This document shows, one piece after another, positions 9,509 to 18,052 of a stretch of 64,000 nt of DNA (its first letter is position 1; every line of letters begins with the position of its first letter). The DNA is from Staphylospora marina. Lineage in GTDB: Bacteria; Bacillota; Bacilli; Thermoactinomycetales; Thermoactinomycetaceae. The notes under the pieces are model-generated. The model was not told where the DNA came from. It saw nothing but the letters and a program-made list of their open reading frames with translations, and made no database searches. The position numbers and the translations under genes are program-made. The stretch spans positions 1,034,001 to 1,098,000 of the forward strand of contig NZ_CP034118.1 in assembly GCF_003856495.1 (NCBI RefSeq), in the 5' to 3' direction.

Positions 9509-11219
9509 GCCGTACAAGGTCCGGTTTTCCGTTGCGTTCATCGTTTTGCTGATCGCGACCGGCGCCGAACTGGCGGTCGTTCCGCTGGTGAGCCGCTATC
9601 TGGATCATGAGTTGATTCCCGACCGGTTCGATCCGCACGGACTCCTCCGCTTCGGAGCCGTTCTGATGGGACTGGAGCTGACCGCCGCGACGCTTCGCTA
9701 TTGGCAAAATCTCACCTTCCAGGTCATCGCTCTGGACGTGGTGCGCGAAATGCGACGGGAAGTGTTCGCGCGGGTTCAGAGGTTGGCGCTGTCTTTCTTT
9801 GACCGTGTTGCGGACGGATCCCTGGTGTCCCGAATCACCAATGATACGGAAGCGGTCAAGGATTTGTTCATCTATGTGGTTTCTTCCTTTTTGCAAAACA
9901 TTGTGTTCATCTTCGGGGTCGTGGTGGCCATGTTTGTGCTCGATCCCGTTCTCGCTTCCTGGATGCTCCTGTTCCTTCCGGTGATGGGGGGGCTCATGCA
10001 TTTCTATCGCGTGTTCAGCGGCCGGGTGTATCGGGTGATCCGGTCCAAACTGGCCGAGATCAACGCCCGCATCAATGAATCGATCCAGGGAATGAACATC
10101 ATTCAGGCATTGGTGCAGGAGAAACGTCTCCGCCGGGAATTTGCCGAGATGAACGAGGAGCATTATCGCGCGGTCATGCGCAATATCCGGTTGTTCGCCC
10201 TGATGCTGCGACCGGCCAACCACGTGTTGTCCATGGTTGCCATTGTGTTCATCATCAACCGGTTCGGTCTGGAGTCCCTGGAAGGACCGGTCAGCATCGG
10301 CGTGATGTACGGGTTCGTCAATCTGGTCGGCCGAATGTTTGAGCCGGCCAACCAGATCATGATGAGACTCTCCCAGATGCAGCAATCCGTGGTGTCGGCG
10401 GAGCGGGTGTTCGAACTGATCGACAACACCGAATTCGCTCCCGACAAGACCGGAGCGGGAACCCCGGAAATCACCGAAGGACGGATCGAATTTGACAATG
10501 TCAGCTTTTCCTATGACGGAAAAACCGACGTGTTGAAAAACATCTCGTTCACCGTCGAACCCGGACAGACCGTGGCGCTGGTCGGACACACCGGCAGCGG
10601 GAAAAGTTCCATCGTCAACCTGCTGATGCGGTTTTACCGTCCCGGCAAGGGAGAAATCCGGATTGACGGTCATCCGCTGGATCACTTCGAAAACGCGGAG
10701 CTTCGCCGGAAAATGGGGCTGGTGTTGCAAGATCCCTTCCTGTTCCACGGCAGCGTGAAGTCCAACATCCGGATGCACAATGAAGACATCACCGATGAAC
10801 AGGTTCGGGAAGCCGCCCGGTTTGTGCAGGCGGACGAATTCATTTCCCGGTTGCCGGGCGGTTACGACGAGCCGGTGGCCGAGCGGGGCGCCACGTTCTC
10901 CAGCGGTCAACGGCAGTTGATCTCCTTCGCGCGGACCATGGCCATCGGACCGAAGATCCTCATTTTGGATGAAGCCACCGCCAGCGTGGACACCGAAACG
11001 GAGGAGTCCATCCAGGAAGCGCTCGGCAAGATGCGCAAGGGACGGACAACAGTGGCCATCGCGCATCGTCTGTCAACGATCCAGGATGCCGACCTGATCC
11101 TCGTGCTGCACCGAGGAGAAATCGTGGAGCGGGGAACCCATCAGGAACTGTTGGCCAAACAGGGGCTGTATCACAAGATGTACCTGCTTCAGACGGGAGG
11201 AAGCGCAGTCTCTGTCTGA
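9477..11219 (+). CDS. Heterodimeric ABC exporter subunit, BmrD/YheH-like (catalytic Walker B)
   Basis: A 580-residue half transporter with an N-terminal six-helix domain and an ATPase domain carrying Walker A GHTGSGKSS, signature FSSGQRQLIS and Walker B ILILDEATASVD with the catalytic Glu. The signature is noncanonical (SSGQ instead of SGGQ), complementing the canonical signature but missing Glu of its partner. TTG 9477 is preferred to GTG 9468 because AAGGAGG ends directly at 9468 and gives eight bases of spacing to the TTG. Overlap with the upstream gene points to coupled translation and one heterodimer. Confidence 0.88.
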   Translation: MVLKRLLRYLKPYKVRFSVAFIVLLIATGAELAVVPLVSRYLDHELIPDRFDPHGLLRFGAVLMGLELTAATLRYWQNLTFQVIALDVVREMRREVFARVQRLALSFFDRVADGSLVSRITNDTEAVKDLFIYVVSSFLQNIVFIFGVVVAMFVLDPVLASWMLLFLPVMGGLMHFYRVFSGRVYRVIRSKLAEINARINESIQGMNIIQALVQEKRLRREFAEMNEEHYRAVMRNIRLFALMLRPANHVLSMVAIVFIINRFGLESLEGPVSIGVMYGFVNLVGRMFEPANQIMMRLSQMQQSVVSAERVFELIDNTEFAPDKTGAGTPEITEGRIEFDNVSFSYDGKTDVLKNISFTVEPGQTVALVGHTGSGKSSIVNLLMRFYRPGKGEIRIDGHPLDHFENAELRRKMGLVLQDPFLFHGSVKSNIRMHNEDITDEQVREAARFVQADEFISRLPGGYDEPVAERGATFSSGQRQLISFARTMAIGPKILILDEATASVDTETEESIQEALGKMRKGRTTVAIAHRLSTIQDADLILVLHRGEIVERGTHQELLAKQGLYHKMYLLQTGGSAVSV

Positions 11220-11270
11220 GCGGTTGCGGCCGAATCCCTTCCGTGACAAAACACTGAAGTCCTGGTCCGA

Positions 11271-11326
11271 ACATCCCCTTTGATGCGATGCGGAACGAAA
11301 GCCGCGCGTTTCAAGGGGGATTTTTT
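11271..11326 (+). terminator. Probable terminator of the ABC exporter operon
   Basis: Arms ATCCCCTTTGA and TTTCAAGGGGGAT pair with one slip and are followed by six T (11321-11326). It lies between the exporter pair and the promoter of the GntR operon. Confidence 0.65.
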
Positions 11327-11337
11327 CATGCCATCTC

Positions 11338-11404
11338 TTGACAACAACAACGGGAACAGGTAGTGTATGAAGTGTAATATGAGACATAGTACACATCGTA
11401 CACA
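11338..11404 (+). promoter_or_regulatory. Promoter with nested GntR/YtrA-type operator
   Basis: TTGACA (11338-11343), 17 bases, then TAGTGT (11361-11366) form a plausible sigma-A promoter. Over and just after the -10 lie two direct AGTGTA half sites (11362 and 11371, nine bases apart) and two TACACA half sites (11390 and 11399, also nine apart). The inner pair reads AGTGTA-N13-TACACA, one base from the AGTGTA-N13-TACACT operator described for B. subtilis YtrA. The GntR gene begins about 60 bases downstream, so autorepression is likely. Confidence 0.7.
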
Positions 11405-11462
11405 GAGGTGCAAGGCATGACGTTTGCAACCGTTGTCGGACATCTGCGGTGAGGTGAGAGGA

Positions 11463-11903
11463 TTGTGGTTTGACGTTGATCCCCGATCGGATGTCCCGAT
11501 CTACCGGCAGCTGGTCGCCGGAGTGAAGTCGGCGGTGGCGAGGGGGATCCTGCAGCCGGGAGAGAAGCTTCCGTCCGTGCGGGAACTGGCGGGACGCATC
11601 ACCATCAACCCCAATACCATCGCCAAAGCCTACCAGGAGCTTGAACGGGAAGGGATCATTGAAACCCTTCGCGGTCGGGGGACGTTTGTCGCCGATGCCC
11701 TTTCAGGCGATGGTGACGGGGAAGCCAGACGCCGGCAGATTCGCCGGCTGATGGAGCAGGTGTTGGTGGAAGCCCATTATCTGCGGATGGAAGAAGAAGC
11801 GCTGCTCGAATGGCTGGAGGAAATCGTGAGACAGTGGTATGCCGAAAGGAGGAATTCGGGTGCGTCCGGCGATCGAGACCCGAAATCTGACGAAGGCGTT
11901 TGA
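11463..11903 (+). CDS. GntR-family regulator, YtrA subfamily
   Basis: A 146-residue regulator. Residues 10-75 form the GntR winged helix (PIYRQLVAGVKSAVARGILQ, KLPSVRELAG, NPNTIAKAYQELEREGIIE, GRGTFV), and the short helical tail is typical of YtrA-type repressors. Start TTG 11463 is chosen because AGGTGAG stands just before it and conservation begins there; ATG 11424 is in frame but has no ribosome site. The following ATPase start overlaps its end by 44 bases. It probably represses its own operon through the repeat operator at 11362-11404 and may sense cell-envelope stress, as YtrA relatives do. The last point is inference. Confidence 0.85.
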   Translation: MWFDVDPRSDVPIYRQLVAGVKSAVARGILQPGEKLPSVRELAGRITINPNTIAKAYQELEREGIIETLRGRGTFVADALSGDGDGEARRRQIRRLMEQVLVEAHYLRMEEEALLEWLEEIVRQWYAERRNSGASGDRDPKSDEGV

Positions 11904-12773
11904 CGGAGTGACTGCCCTGAACGATGTGAATTTGATTGTTCCGGAAGGGTCCGTTTTCGGACTGGTTGGGCCGAGCGGTGCCGGGAAAACGACGTTGATC
12001 CGTCTGCTGACAGGTGTGTTGCGACCCACGTCGGGAACGGCGCGCCTGTTGGGACGGGATGCTCAGGAAGCGGATGGGGAAATCCGGCAGCAAGTGGGGA
12101 TGGTGCCCGACGATCCGGGTTTGATCCGTTCTTCACCGTCGAAGATCTGCTTCGGTTTTGTTCCCGGCTCTACAGGCACTGGAACGGAAAACGCTGCGAC
12201 GAACTGATGGAGCAATTCCGTCTGCCCCGCGACCGGTCGATCCGGTCTCTGTCCAAAGGGATGAAAACACAGCTGGCGCTGATCATCGCCCTGTCAATCC
12301 GTCCCCGCCTGCTGATACTGGACGAACCGACGGGAGGACTGGATCCGTTGGCGAAAAGCCGGATGTTCAGCCTGATCTTGGAGGAGGTGGCGGAGAACGG
12401 GACCGCCGTGCTCGTTTCTTCGCATCAGCTGGGAGATCTGGAACGGATCATCGACCATGTCGGGTTGTTGGTGAACGGAAAAGGGGCCCGGACTTGGTCG
12501 CTGGATGATCTGAAAGCCGGGGCGAGGAAGATTCAGGCGGTGTTTCCGGACGGATTGCCCGAGGAGCTTCTCCGGATGCCGGAGATCCTGCATGTGGAAA
12601 AACAGGGGAGCGTGTATATCCTTACGACGGGAGGCGGGTTTGAAAAGGTGATGGCCCGCATCCGGGAACATCGACCCGTTCACGTGGAAACGCTCGGTCT
12701 CGGACTTGAGGAATGGTTGATTCGCCAAGTGACAAAGGAGGAATGGACCCGTGCGGCGGCTTCTTCCGAATAA
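11860..12773 (+). pseudogene. ABC transporter ATPase of the GntR operon, interrupted by a -1 frameshift
   Basis: Two frames together give one normal ATPase of about 304 residues. The first part starts at GTG 11860 (AAAGGAGG seven bases before) and carries Walker A GPSGAGKTTL. The second part, in another frame, carries the signature LSKGMK and Walker B LLILDEPTGGLDP. In the second frame from 12120 the sequence reads FDPFFTVEDLLRF, exactly the segment expected after DDPG, so one base is missing in the GGG at 12117-12119 (GGGG would restore DPGFDPFF). Length 914 plus 1 is divisible by three. It could be a real inactivation, phase variation or a sequencing error. The downstream permease is intact. 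Confidence 0.85.
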
Positions 12774-13821
12774 GGCGCTTCTTTGGAGAGAATGGCGACA
12801 AAACCGCTGGTGGATGATCGGTTTGTTTTGGCTCATCATCTGGAATCTGGCAGGGTCGACCATGGTGAAAATCGCATCCGGCCGGCTTCCTGAACTGTAT
12901 GAATGGTATATTCTTCGCAGCGGGATCCCGGAGAATCAGGTGTGGTCGGTGGAATGGGCCTCCATGATCAACGGGCGGATGTTTGCCCCGGCGACATGGA
13001 CATTGAGCATGAATCCGATCGAAGGGTTGGCACCTGTTGCCGTATTTTTCTGGGGAGTGTGGATGATCACCCGGGAACGGATGCAGGGCCGTCTGGAGTT
13101 TCTCGTTTCGACTCCGGTCAGTCGAAGGGAAATTGTGGTCGCCAAATTCCTGTTCGGTCTCGTTCCCGTTGTCCTCGGCATGACGGTCAATGGGCTGGTT
13201 GCCGTTTCCGCGGCGTTGGTCAAGCCGGCTGCGTACTCCGTGAGTGCCGTGGGACTCTGGTTTGTATATGTCACTTCCGTTTTGCTCGCCTTGTATGGAG
13301 CCGGTTTCGTGATCGCGGCGGTGACGGGACACTTGGTCTCCGCGGTGGCTCTTTCGGTACTGTACTTGTCTCTGCCGAGTATTTGGGGTGAGCTGTATTA
13401 TATGATTTCGTCCACATTCGGGGATCCCGTGTATGTCACCCTGAAAATCGCGCTGGAATATCTTCAGCCTCTGAGATATCTGGATCTGTATCGGACCGGA
13501 CAGGCGGAGATGTGGTATGCAGGGGCTCTGTTCGCCGCGTTCCTGATTTTCTTTTTCGCGGCCATCCGTCTGTTCGAAGCCGCTCCGATGGAGCGAAACG
13601 GGCAGGTGTTCGTGTTCGGGAATCCCCGAATGTATCGGGAAGTGGTGGCTCCCGCTGTTTTGGCCGGGCTGAGCACGTTTGTGTTCATCAATTGGTTCTG
13701 GCTGGCAACTGATTGGGTGATGCTGCCGGTATTCGGTTTGTTCTGGCTGTTGTGGGGGATGGCGGCGCGGAGATGGGTTCGCCGTCGCATCGGCAAAAAT
13801 CCGGAAGTCCATCATGCGTGA
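12751..13821 (+). CDS. ABC-2-type permease of the GntR operon
   Basis: A 356-residue membrane protein with about eight hydrophobic segments. It opens with a cytosolic LLWREWRQNRWWM typical of ABC-2 permeases and contains the cytosolic ITRERMQGRLEFLVSTPVSR segment found where such permeases contact their ATPase. GTG 12751 has AAAGGAGGA eight bases upstream and overlaps the ATPase end by 23 bases. Its partner ATPase is the frameshifted gene upstream, so in the sequenced strain the system may be inactive. Export of a peptide or lipid-linked antibiotic is the usual role but cannot be shown here. Confidence 0.8.
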   Translation: MRRLLPNKALLWREWRQNRWWMIGLFWLIIWNLAGSTMVKIASGRLPELYEWYILRSGIPENQVWSVEWASMINGRMFAPATWTLSMNPIEGLAPVAVFFWGVWMITRERMQGRLEFLVSTPVSRREIVVAKFLFGLVPVVLGMTVNGLVAVSAALVKPAAYSVSAVGLWFVYVTSVLLALYGAGFVIAAVTGHLVSAVALSVLYLSLPSIWGELYYMISSTFGDPVYVTLKIALEYLQPLRYLDLYRTGQAEMWYAGALFAAFLIFFFAAIRLFEAAPMERNGQVFVFGNPRMYREVVAPAVLAGLSTFVFINWFWLATDWVMLPVFGLFWLLWGMAARRWVRRRIGKNPEVHHA

Positions 13822-13825
13822 GGAT

Positions 13826-13867
13826 CAAAAAAAGACCGGCCGCCCGGGAACGGGCGGGCCGGTCTTT
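13826..13867 (-). terminator. Terminator between convergent ABC operons
   Basis: Arms AAAGACCGGCCGCCCG and CGGGCGGGCCGGTCTTT pair with one bulge. The A run at 13826-13833 gives a U tract on the minus strand, so it fits best as terminator of the minus-strand permease. Confidence 0.8.
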
Positions 13868-13869
13868 GG

Positions 13870-14643
13870 TTATACCGAAACGTCGCGCTTGGCGAATGAA
13901 TACCAAGCCAACCCGAGGAACAGAAGGGCATGGAGCGTCAGAACCACGCCGGACAAGGCGGGACTCATGCCCGGCATCTGCGTATCCGTGAGGTAGGGTT
14001 TCAGATCGAGATGGGCAAAAAAGAGATACTTCAAAAATTCCAATCCCAACAGTTTCATCAACTCCACGGAGATCGGACCCATGACCATCACCACGAGGAC
14101 GATAAACATCGCCATGGAGCCGCTGCGGGTGACGCAGGAGAGCATGAACGACAGCGTGGCGAGGATGAAGGTTTCCAGTGCACTCAGTCCATAGACGGAC
14201 CAGGTCGTGTCCAGCGCTTCCAGCACCCGGTCATCCGGAGATCCGACGGTAAAGAACACCGCGCCGAACAACATCGACAGCACGACCAGAAAGAGCAGAC
14301 AGAACAGGATCAGGAGCAGGACATGGACGTATTTGGCGGCGAGCAGCCGGGTGCGGCTGACCGGACGGATCAGGAGCAGCTTGATCGTACCGAAGCGGAA
14401 CTCCTCCGCGAGTGACCGGCTGGCCACCACAATGGTGATCAGTTTGACCACAAACAACAGGTGTACGGCTTCGGTCATGAAGTCCCACATGGAAGGCTTG
14501 TAGGCGGAATGGACGGAAACGAACTTGTGGAACAGCCCGAGCACAAGCGTCCCGAACGGCAGCAAGCCCAGCAGGAAGATCATGCTCGTCCGGTTGAACA
14601 GCTTCATGTTCTCGTTTTGCAGAAGCCGGATGAATTCAGTCAT
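13870..14643 (-). CDS. ABC-2-type permease, BcrB-like
   Basis: A 257-residue integral membrane protein with about six hydrophobic segments and the usual N-terminal amphipathic start (FIRLLQNENMKLFNRTSM). The cytosolic loop SLAEEFRFGTIKLLLIRPVS is a typical ABC-2 permease feature. It overlaps the upstream ATPase gene by eight bases, so the two make one transporter. Relatives act in bacitracin-type or lantibiotic self-protection and in general stress responses; the substrate is not predictable from sequence. Confidence 0.83.
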   Translation of the reverse strand: MTEFIRLLQNENMKLFNRTSMIFLLGLLPFGTLVLGLFHKFVSVHSAYKPSMWDFMTEAVHLLFVVKLITIVVASRSLAEEFRFGTIKLLLIRPVSRTRLLAAKYVHVLLLILFCLLFLVVLSMLFGAVFFTVGSPDDRVLEALDTTWSVYGLSALETFILATLSFMLSCVTRSGSMAMFIVLVVMVMGPISVELMKLLGLEFLKYLFFAHLDLKPYLTDTQMPGMSPALSGVVLTLHALLFLGLAWYSFAKRDVSV

Positions 14644-15553
14644 TCGACTCGCCTCCCGTCACTTCCAGGTAACGGTCTTCCAAACGTTTGACGTGACGGG
14701 TGATGCCGTAAATCGGGATGCCCGCCTCGGTCAGCCGTTTCACCACTTGGGGAATCTGGTTTCGCAGCAGGAGTGCCTCGAAGCCGTTGTCGTGCAAGGT
14801 GATTTTCCGGTCTTTCAGCTGTTTGGGCAATTTTGGGGGGAGTTTGCCCGTTTCAAAGAACACGGGGATCTCCCGCTCTTCCCCTTGCACGGCGGAAACG
14901 GGTTGAATGTTGACCAGTCTGCCTCGCTGAATGATGGCCACCCGGTCGCACATCAGTTCCATCTCGCTGAGCAGGTGGCTGGAAACGATCACCGCGGTAT
15001 TTTCCGTTTCGGCCAGGTGTCGGAGATAATCGCGCAATTCCCGGATCCCTGCCGGATCCAGACCGTTGGTGGGCTCGTCCAGGATCAGCACGGAAGGCCG
15101 GTGCAGAACGGCTTGAGCCACTCCGAGCCGTTGCCGCATTCCGAGCGACCAGGTCGCCACCGGATCATGTTCCCGTCCGCTGAGTCCGACCATTTCAAGC
15201 ACTTCTTCCATTCTTTCCGGCCCGATGCCGGGAAACATCCGGGCAAAATGAAGCAGGTTCTGATATCCTGTCAAAAAGGGATAAAACTGCGGGTTTTCCA
15301 CAATGGCCCCCACATGGGAAATGGCTTGTTCAAAGCGGGTGGCCACGTTGTGACCGTTGATGATGATCTCCCCTTCGGTGGCGGAGATCAGGCCGGTCAT
15401 CATCCGAATGATCGTGGTTTTGCCCGCCCCGTTCGGACCGAGCAACCCGAAGATTTCTCCGGGATATACATCCATTGACACACGGTCCACGATGGTTTTG
15501 TCTCCGATTCGTTTGCTGACGTTCACCAATTGCACCACGGGACGATTTTTCAA
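14636..15553 (-). CDS. ABC transporter ATPase, BcrA-like
   Basis: A 305-residue ATPase with Walker A GPNGAGKTTIIRM near residue 40, signature WSLGMRQRLGVAQ near 135 and Walker B VLILDEPTNGLDP, plus a C-terminal extension typical of BcrA/LptB-like exporters. The start is TTG 15553 with GGTGAG five bases before it; no better start is in frame. The gene pairs with the permease that overlaps its 3' end. The GntR operon converges on this pair, so two similar ABC-2 systems lie face to face, which may reflect an old duplication. Confidence 0.87.
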   Translation of the reverse strand: MKNRPVVQLVNVSKRIGDKTIVDRVSMDVYPGEIFGLLGPNGAGKTTIIRMMTGLISATEGEIIINGHNVATRFEQAISHVGAIVENPQFYPFLTGYQNLLHFARMFPGIGPERMEEVLEMVGLSGREHDPVATWSLGMRQRLGVAQAVLHRPSVLILDEPTNGLDPAGIRELRDYLRHLAETENTAVIVSSHLLSEMELMCDRVAIIQRGRLVNIQPVSAVQGEEREIPVFFETGKLPPKLPKQLKDRKITLHDNGFEALLLRNQIPQVVKRLTEAGIPIYGITRHVKRLEDRYLEVTGGESND

Positions 15554-15811
15554 GATGTCTCACCGCTTCCTGGGCAAGATGAAATTTCCGTCATTTTTTC
15601 AGTATATGGCTTGTCAGGCCGGATGTCGACCCCGCAGACGGTTTCGTCTCCGCGCGTGGCCGGTTTAAGCGGAGCGGTTCTTGGGGATTCCAGTAAGAAG
15701 GAGCGGGCGGCCCCGGATCACGTCATCGAAGGCCGGAACTTGATGAAGCACATCCTTGCCGGCGGCGGAATCAAACACGATCACCGCCCCGGCTGGTTGG
15801 AGGAGTGTACC

Positions 15812-17140
15812 ATGATTCTCGTCAGACATGATGACAGCCCGATGTACTCGGAATCAGACAAGGAGCGGAGAAAGCCCGGTACTGCCCCGGACGGGACGGA
15901 GGCACGCGATGCGTTTGAAAAAGATTACGGGAGGATCGTGCACAGCGCGGCGTTTCGCCGGCTTCAATCCAAAACCCAGGTGATCGGCACCGGGGTCGGC
16001 GATTTTTACCGCACACGCTTGACGCATTCGATGGAAGTGGCGCAGATCGCCCGTGGCATCGCCATTCATCTGAACCATTCGCATCCGTTGTTCGCCGATG
16101 AGAACAGACTGGACGTCTCTCTGTTGGAAGCGGCTGCTTTGGCGCATGACCTGGGTCATCCTCCGTTCGGCCACCGGGGGGAGCAAGCATTGCACGAATG
16201 CATGGCCGGATACGGCGGATTTGAAGGGAATGCCCATACATTCCGGATCCTCACGCGACTGGAAGGGGACCGTGTGTACGGGCTCAACCTCACGCGGGCG
16301 CTTTTGCTTTCGGTGATGAAATATCCCGTTTTGCTGGACGACGCCATGGAAGGGCGGAAGCCGGACCCGAGGGGGAGGTTGACACCGCCGAAAGCCAGTG
16401 TGTTCGGGGAAGACAGGGAGGCCTTTGAATGGGTGCTCGCGCCCTTCTCCGATGAAGAGAGAGCCTTCCTGACCCGAACGGCCGCGGATCCCGACGGAGG
16501 CCGGGAAACCCTGCACAAATCGCTGGAATGCTCCATCATCGAGCTGGCGGACGACATCGCCTACGGAACGCATGACATGGAAGACGCCATCAATTTGCGG
16601 TTGATTCATCCGAGCCGGTTGACGGAGATGGTTGAGCCGCTGAAGAATCGCTCCGAATGGCCGGAGCTGGGAATGGCGTTCCGGGAACTTCAAGGCATCG
16701 ATCCGGAATCCGACGACCTGAAATACCGGCTGAAGCATGCCATTTCGGGCATCATTTCCACGTTCATCCGCCATGTCGAACCCGTTCCCCTGATGGAAAA
16801 CGCCCGTTCGCCGAGGATCCGGTTCAACGTGACCCTTCCCCTTGAATTGAGGGAACTGCTCGACCGGCTGAAATGGCTGGTGGCGGAAAAAGTCATCTTT
16901 TCCCAACGGGTGCAAATGATGTCCTGGAAAGGAGCCACCATGATCCGTCAGTTGTTTGACGCGTTCATGAACGAGGAACGGCTTCTGACGGAAAATGACA
17001 GGGAGGCGTTTCGCCGCGCTCCGAATGACCGGATTCGCGCCCGGGTGGTCTGTGACTACATCGCCGGCATGACCGATTTATTCGCGCTGCGGATGCATGC
17101 CCGTCTGTTCGGTCAAAGCCGGGGAACTTTCGACATCTGA
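15812..17140 (+). CDS. dgt: HD-domain dNTP triphosphohydrolase
   Basis: A 442-residue protein of the dGTPase family, which cleaves dNTPs to deoxynucleoside and triphosphate and so limits the dNTP pool. Visible marks are RRLQSKTQVIG (residues 49-59), RLTHSMEVAQIARG with metal His72, the HD pair AAALAHDLGHPPFGHRGE (His112-Asp113) and later DDIAYGTHDMEDA. Length is close to B. subtilis YwfO (433). ATG 15812 follows GGAGGAGTGTACC; the frame is open to 15530 but that part is nonconserved. A clean terminator follows. Substrate range is not predictable from sequence. Confidence 0.9.
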   Translation: MILVRHDDSPMYSESDKERRKPGTAPDGTEARDAFEKDYGRIVHSAAFRRLQSKTQVIGTGVGDFYRTRLTHSMEVAQIARGIAIHLNHSHPLFADENRLDVSLLEAAALAHDLGHPPFGHRGEQALHECMAGYGGFEGNAHTFRILTRLEGDRVYGLNLTRALLLSVMKYPVLLDDAMEGRKPDPRGRLTPPKASVFGEDREAFEWVLAPFSDEERAFLTRTAADPDGGRETLHKSLECSIIELADDIAYGTHDMEDAINLRLIHPSRLTEMVEPLKNRSEWPELGMAFRELQGIDPESDDLKYRLKHAISGIISTFIRHVEPVPLMENARSPRIRFNVTLPLELRELLDRLKWLVAEKVIFSQRVQMMSWKGATMIRQLFDAFMNEERLLTENDREAFRRAPNDRIRARVVCDYIAGMTDLFALRMHARLFGQSRGTFDI

Positions 17141-17154
17141 TCCTTCAAAAAACG

Positions 17155-17190
17155 GCCCGGCCCGCCACATTTCCGCGACCGGGCTTTTTT
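17155..17190 (+). terminator. Terminator of dgt
   Basis: Arms GCCCGG (17155-17160) and CCGGGC (17179-17184) are followed by six T. Confidence 0.8.
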
Positions 17191-17228
17191 GTCGACAAAA
17201 TCACGGAAAGTCCGACGGATTCCGGCGG

Positions 17229-17257
17229 TTGCGGCCGGGAAAGGACCGGTGTATAGT
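17229..17257 (+). promoter_or_regulatory. Promoter of the small helical protein gene
   Basis: TTGCGG, 17 bases, TATAGT. It lies about 200 bases before the chosen ATG 17464, giving a long untranslated leader in which I see no recognisable riboswitch. Confidence 0.55.
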
Positions 17258-17463
17258 AGTTGTAAGAATCGGAAGGTTCTGAACGGGGGACGTCAGGTTC
17301 CGGAGTGTTTGCACTCATTTTGCGGAGAAACCGGTCCGTTTTTCTGATCGATGTCCGGAATCTGCGGTTTCCGTCGGAATCGGACCATGTCGGAAAACGG
17401 GAACACGCAACCGAAAAGCGAAGTAAAGAATCCGGAAGAAGTCAGGAACAAGAGGTGGTCGGA

Positions 17464-17811
17464 ATGGTGCCGGAGACGGAAACACGGACACACGAGCTCG
17501 GCGAGATTCTGAAAGTCGTCGACGAGAGTGTCCGCATGCTCAACCATGTATCGTCGGGCGAGGAACAGAAGCTGGCCCGGACCGTGAGTGAGAAAGTGGA
17601 ATGGTCGCTCGACCGGTTGGCCAATCGCGACTGGCTCGAGCTTCACATGCAATTGCATGAACTCGTTTATTACCTTGATTTGGCATGTTTCAGCCTGATG
17701 AATCTGAACGGAGAATCGTTTCACGTGTATTTGCAGGAGGTCAATCAGCGATACCGCACCCTTCTGCGAAAATTGTATGTCATGTACAGCAGGACCGGAA
17801 TCAGGCAGTGA
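17464..17811 (+). CDS. Small helical protein, function unknown
   Basis: A 115-residue, mostly alpha-helical, soluble protein with no signal peptide or cysteine pair; heptad-like stretches run through residues 10-60. ATG 17464 is selected because AGAGGTGGTC just before it matches the ribosome site; an in-frame GTG at 17305 would add 53 low-complexity residues rich in Arg, Ser and Glu with no good ribosome site. It stands alone between two terminators with its own promoter. I do not recognise the family. A regulator or a sporulation or stress factor are possible but unproven. Confidence 0.6.
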   Translation: MVPETETRTHELGEILKVVDESVRMLNHVSSGEEQKLARTVSEKVEWSLDRLANRDWLELHMQLHELVYYLDLACFSLMNLNGESFHVYLQEVNQRYRTLLRKLYVMYSRTGIRQ

Positions 17812-17863
17812 AGAGACCGGGAACAAGCAAACATGCGAGAGCGCGCGGAACCGTGATCAACAA

Positions 17864-17898
17864 AAACCGCTCCCCGAGGGGCGGTTTGTTTTTGTTTT
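17864..17898 (+). terminator. Terminator of the small helical protein gene
   Basis: The stem AAACCGCTCCCC paired with GGGGCGGTTT (one bulge) is followed by GTTTTTGTTTT. Confidence 0.75.
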
Positions 17899-17964
17899 CC
17901 CGGCCGAGTGCCTTTGGGACATGGGGAGAAGGTGCAGGGAATATTGTGGAAGGAAACCTTTTGG

Positions 17965-17994
17965 TTGACGGATGAACGGATGGCTCGGTAAGAT
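17965..17994 (+). promoter_or_regulatory. Promoter of the cystine-binding lipoprotein gene
   Basis: TTGACG, 18 bases, TAAGAT. The ribosome site AGAGGTGA precedes ATG 18053 by about six bases. The same -10 hexamer occurs before the matching permease gene at 24533. Confidence 0.7.
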
Positions 17995-18052
17995 GGATAC
18001 ATAAAACCTGCAATACAAACCTTCTTTCTCGGAATTAAGAGGTGAATCATTC

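Noticed and set aside
17305-17463. A longer start (GTG 17305) for the small helical protein
   Set aside because: The added region is low-complexity and lacks a ribosome site, while ATG 17464 has one.
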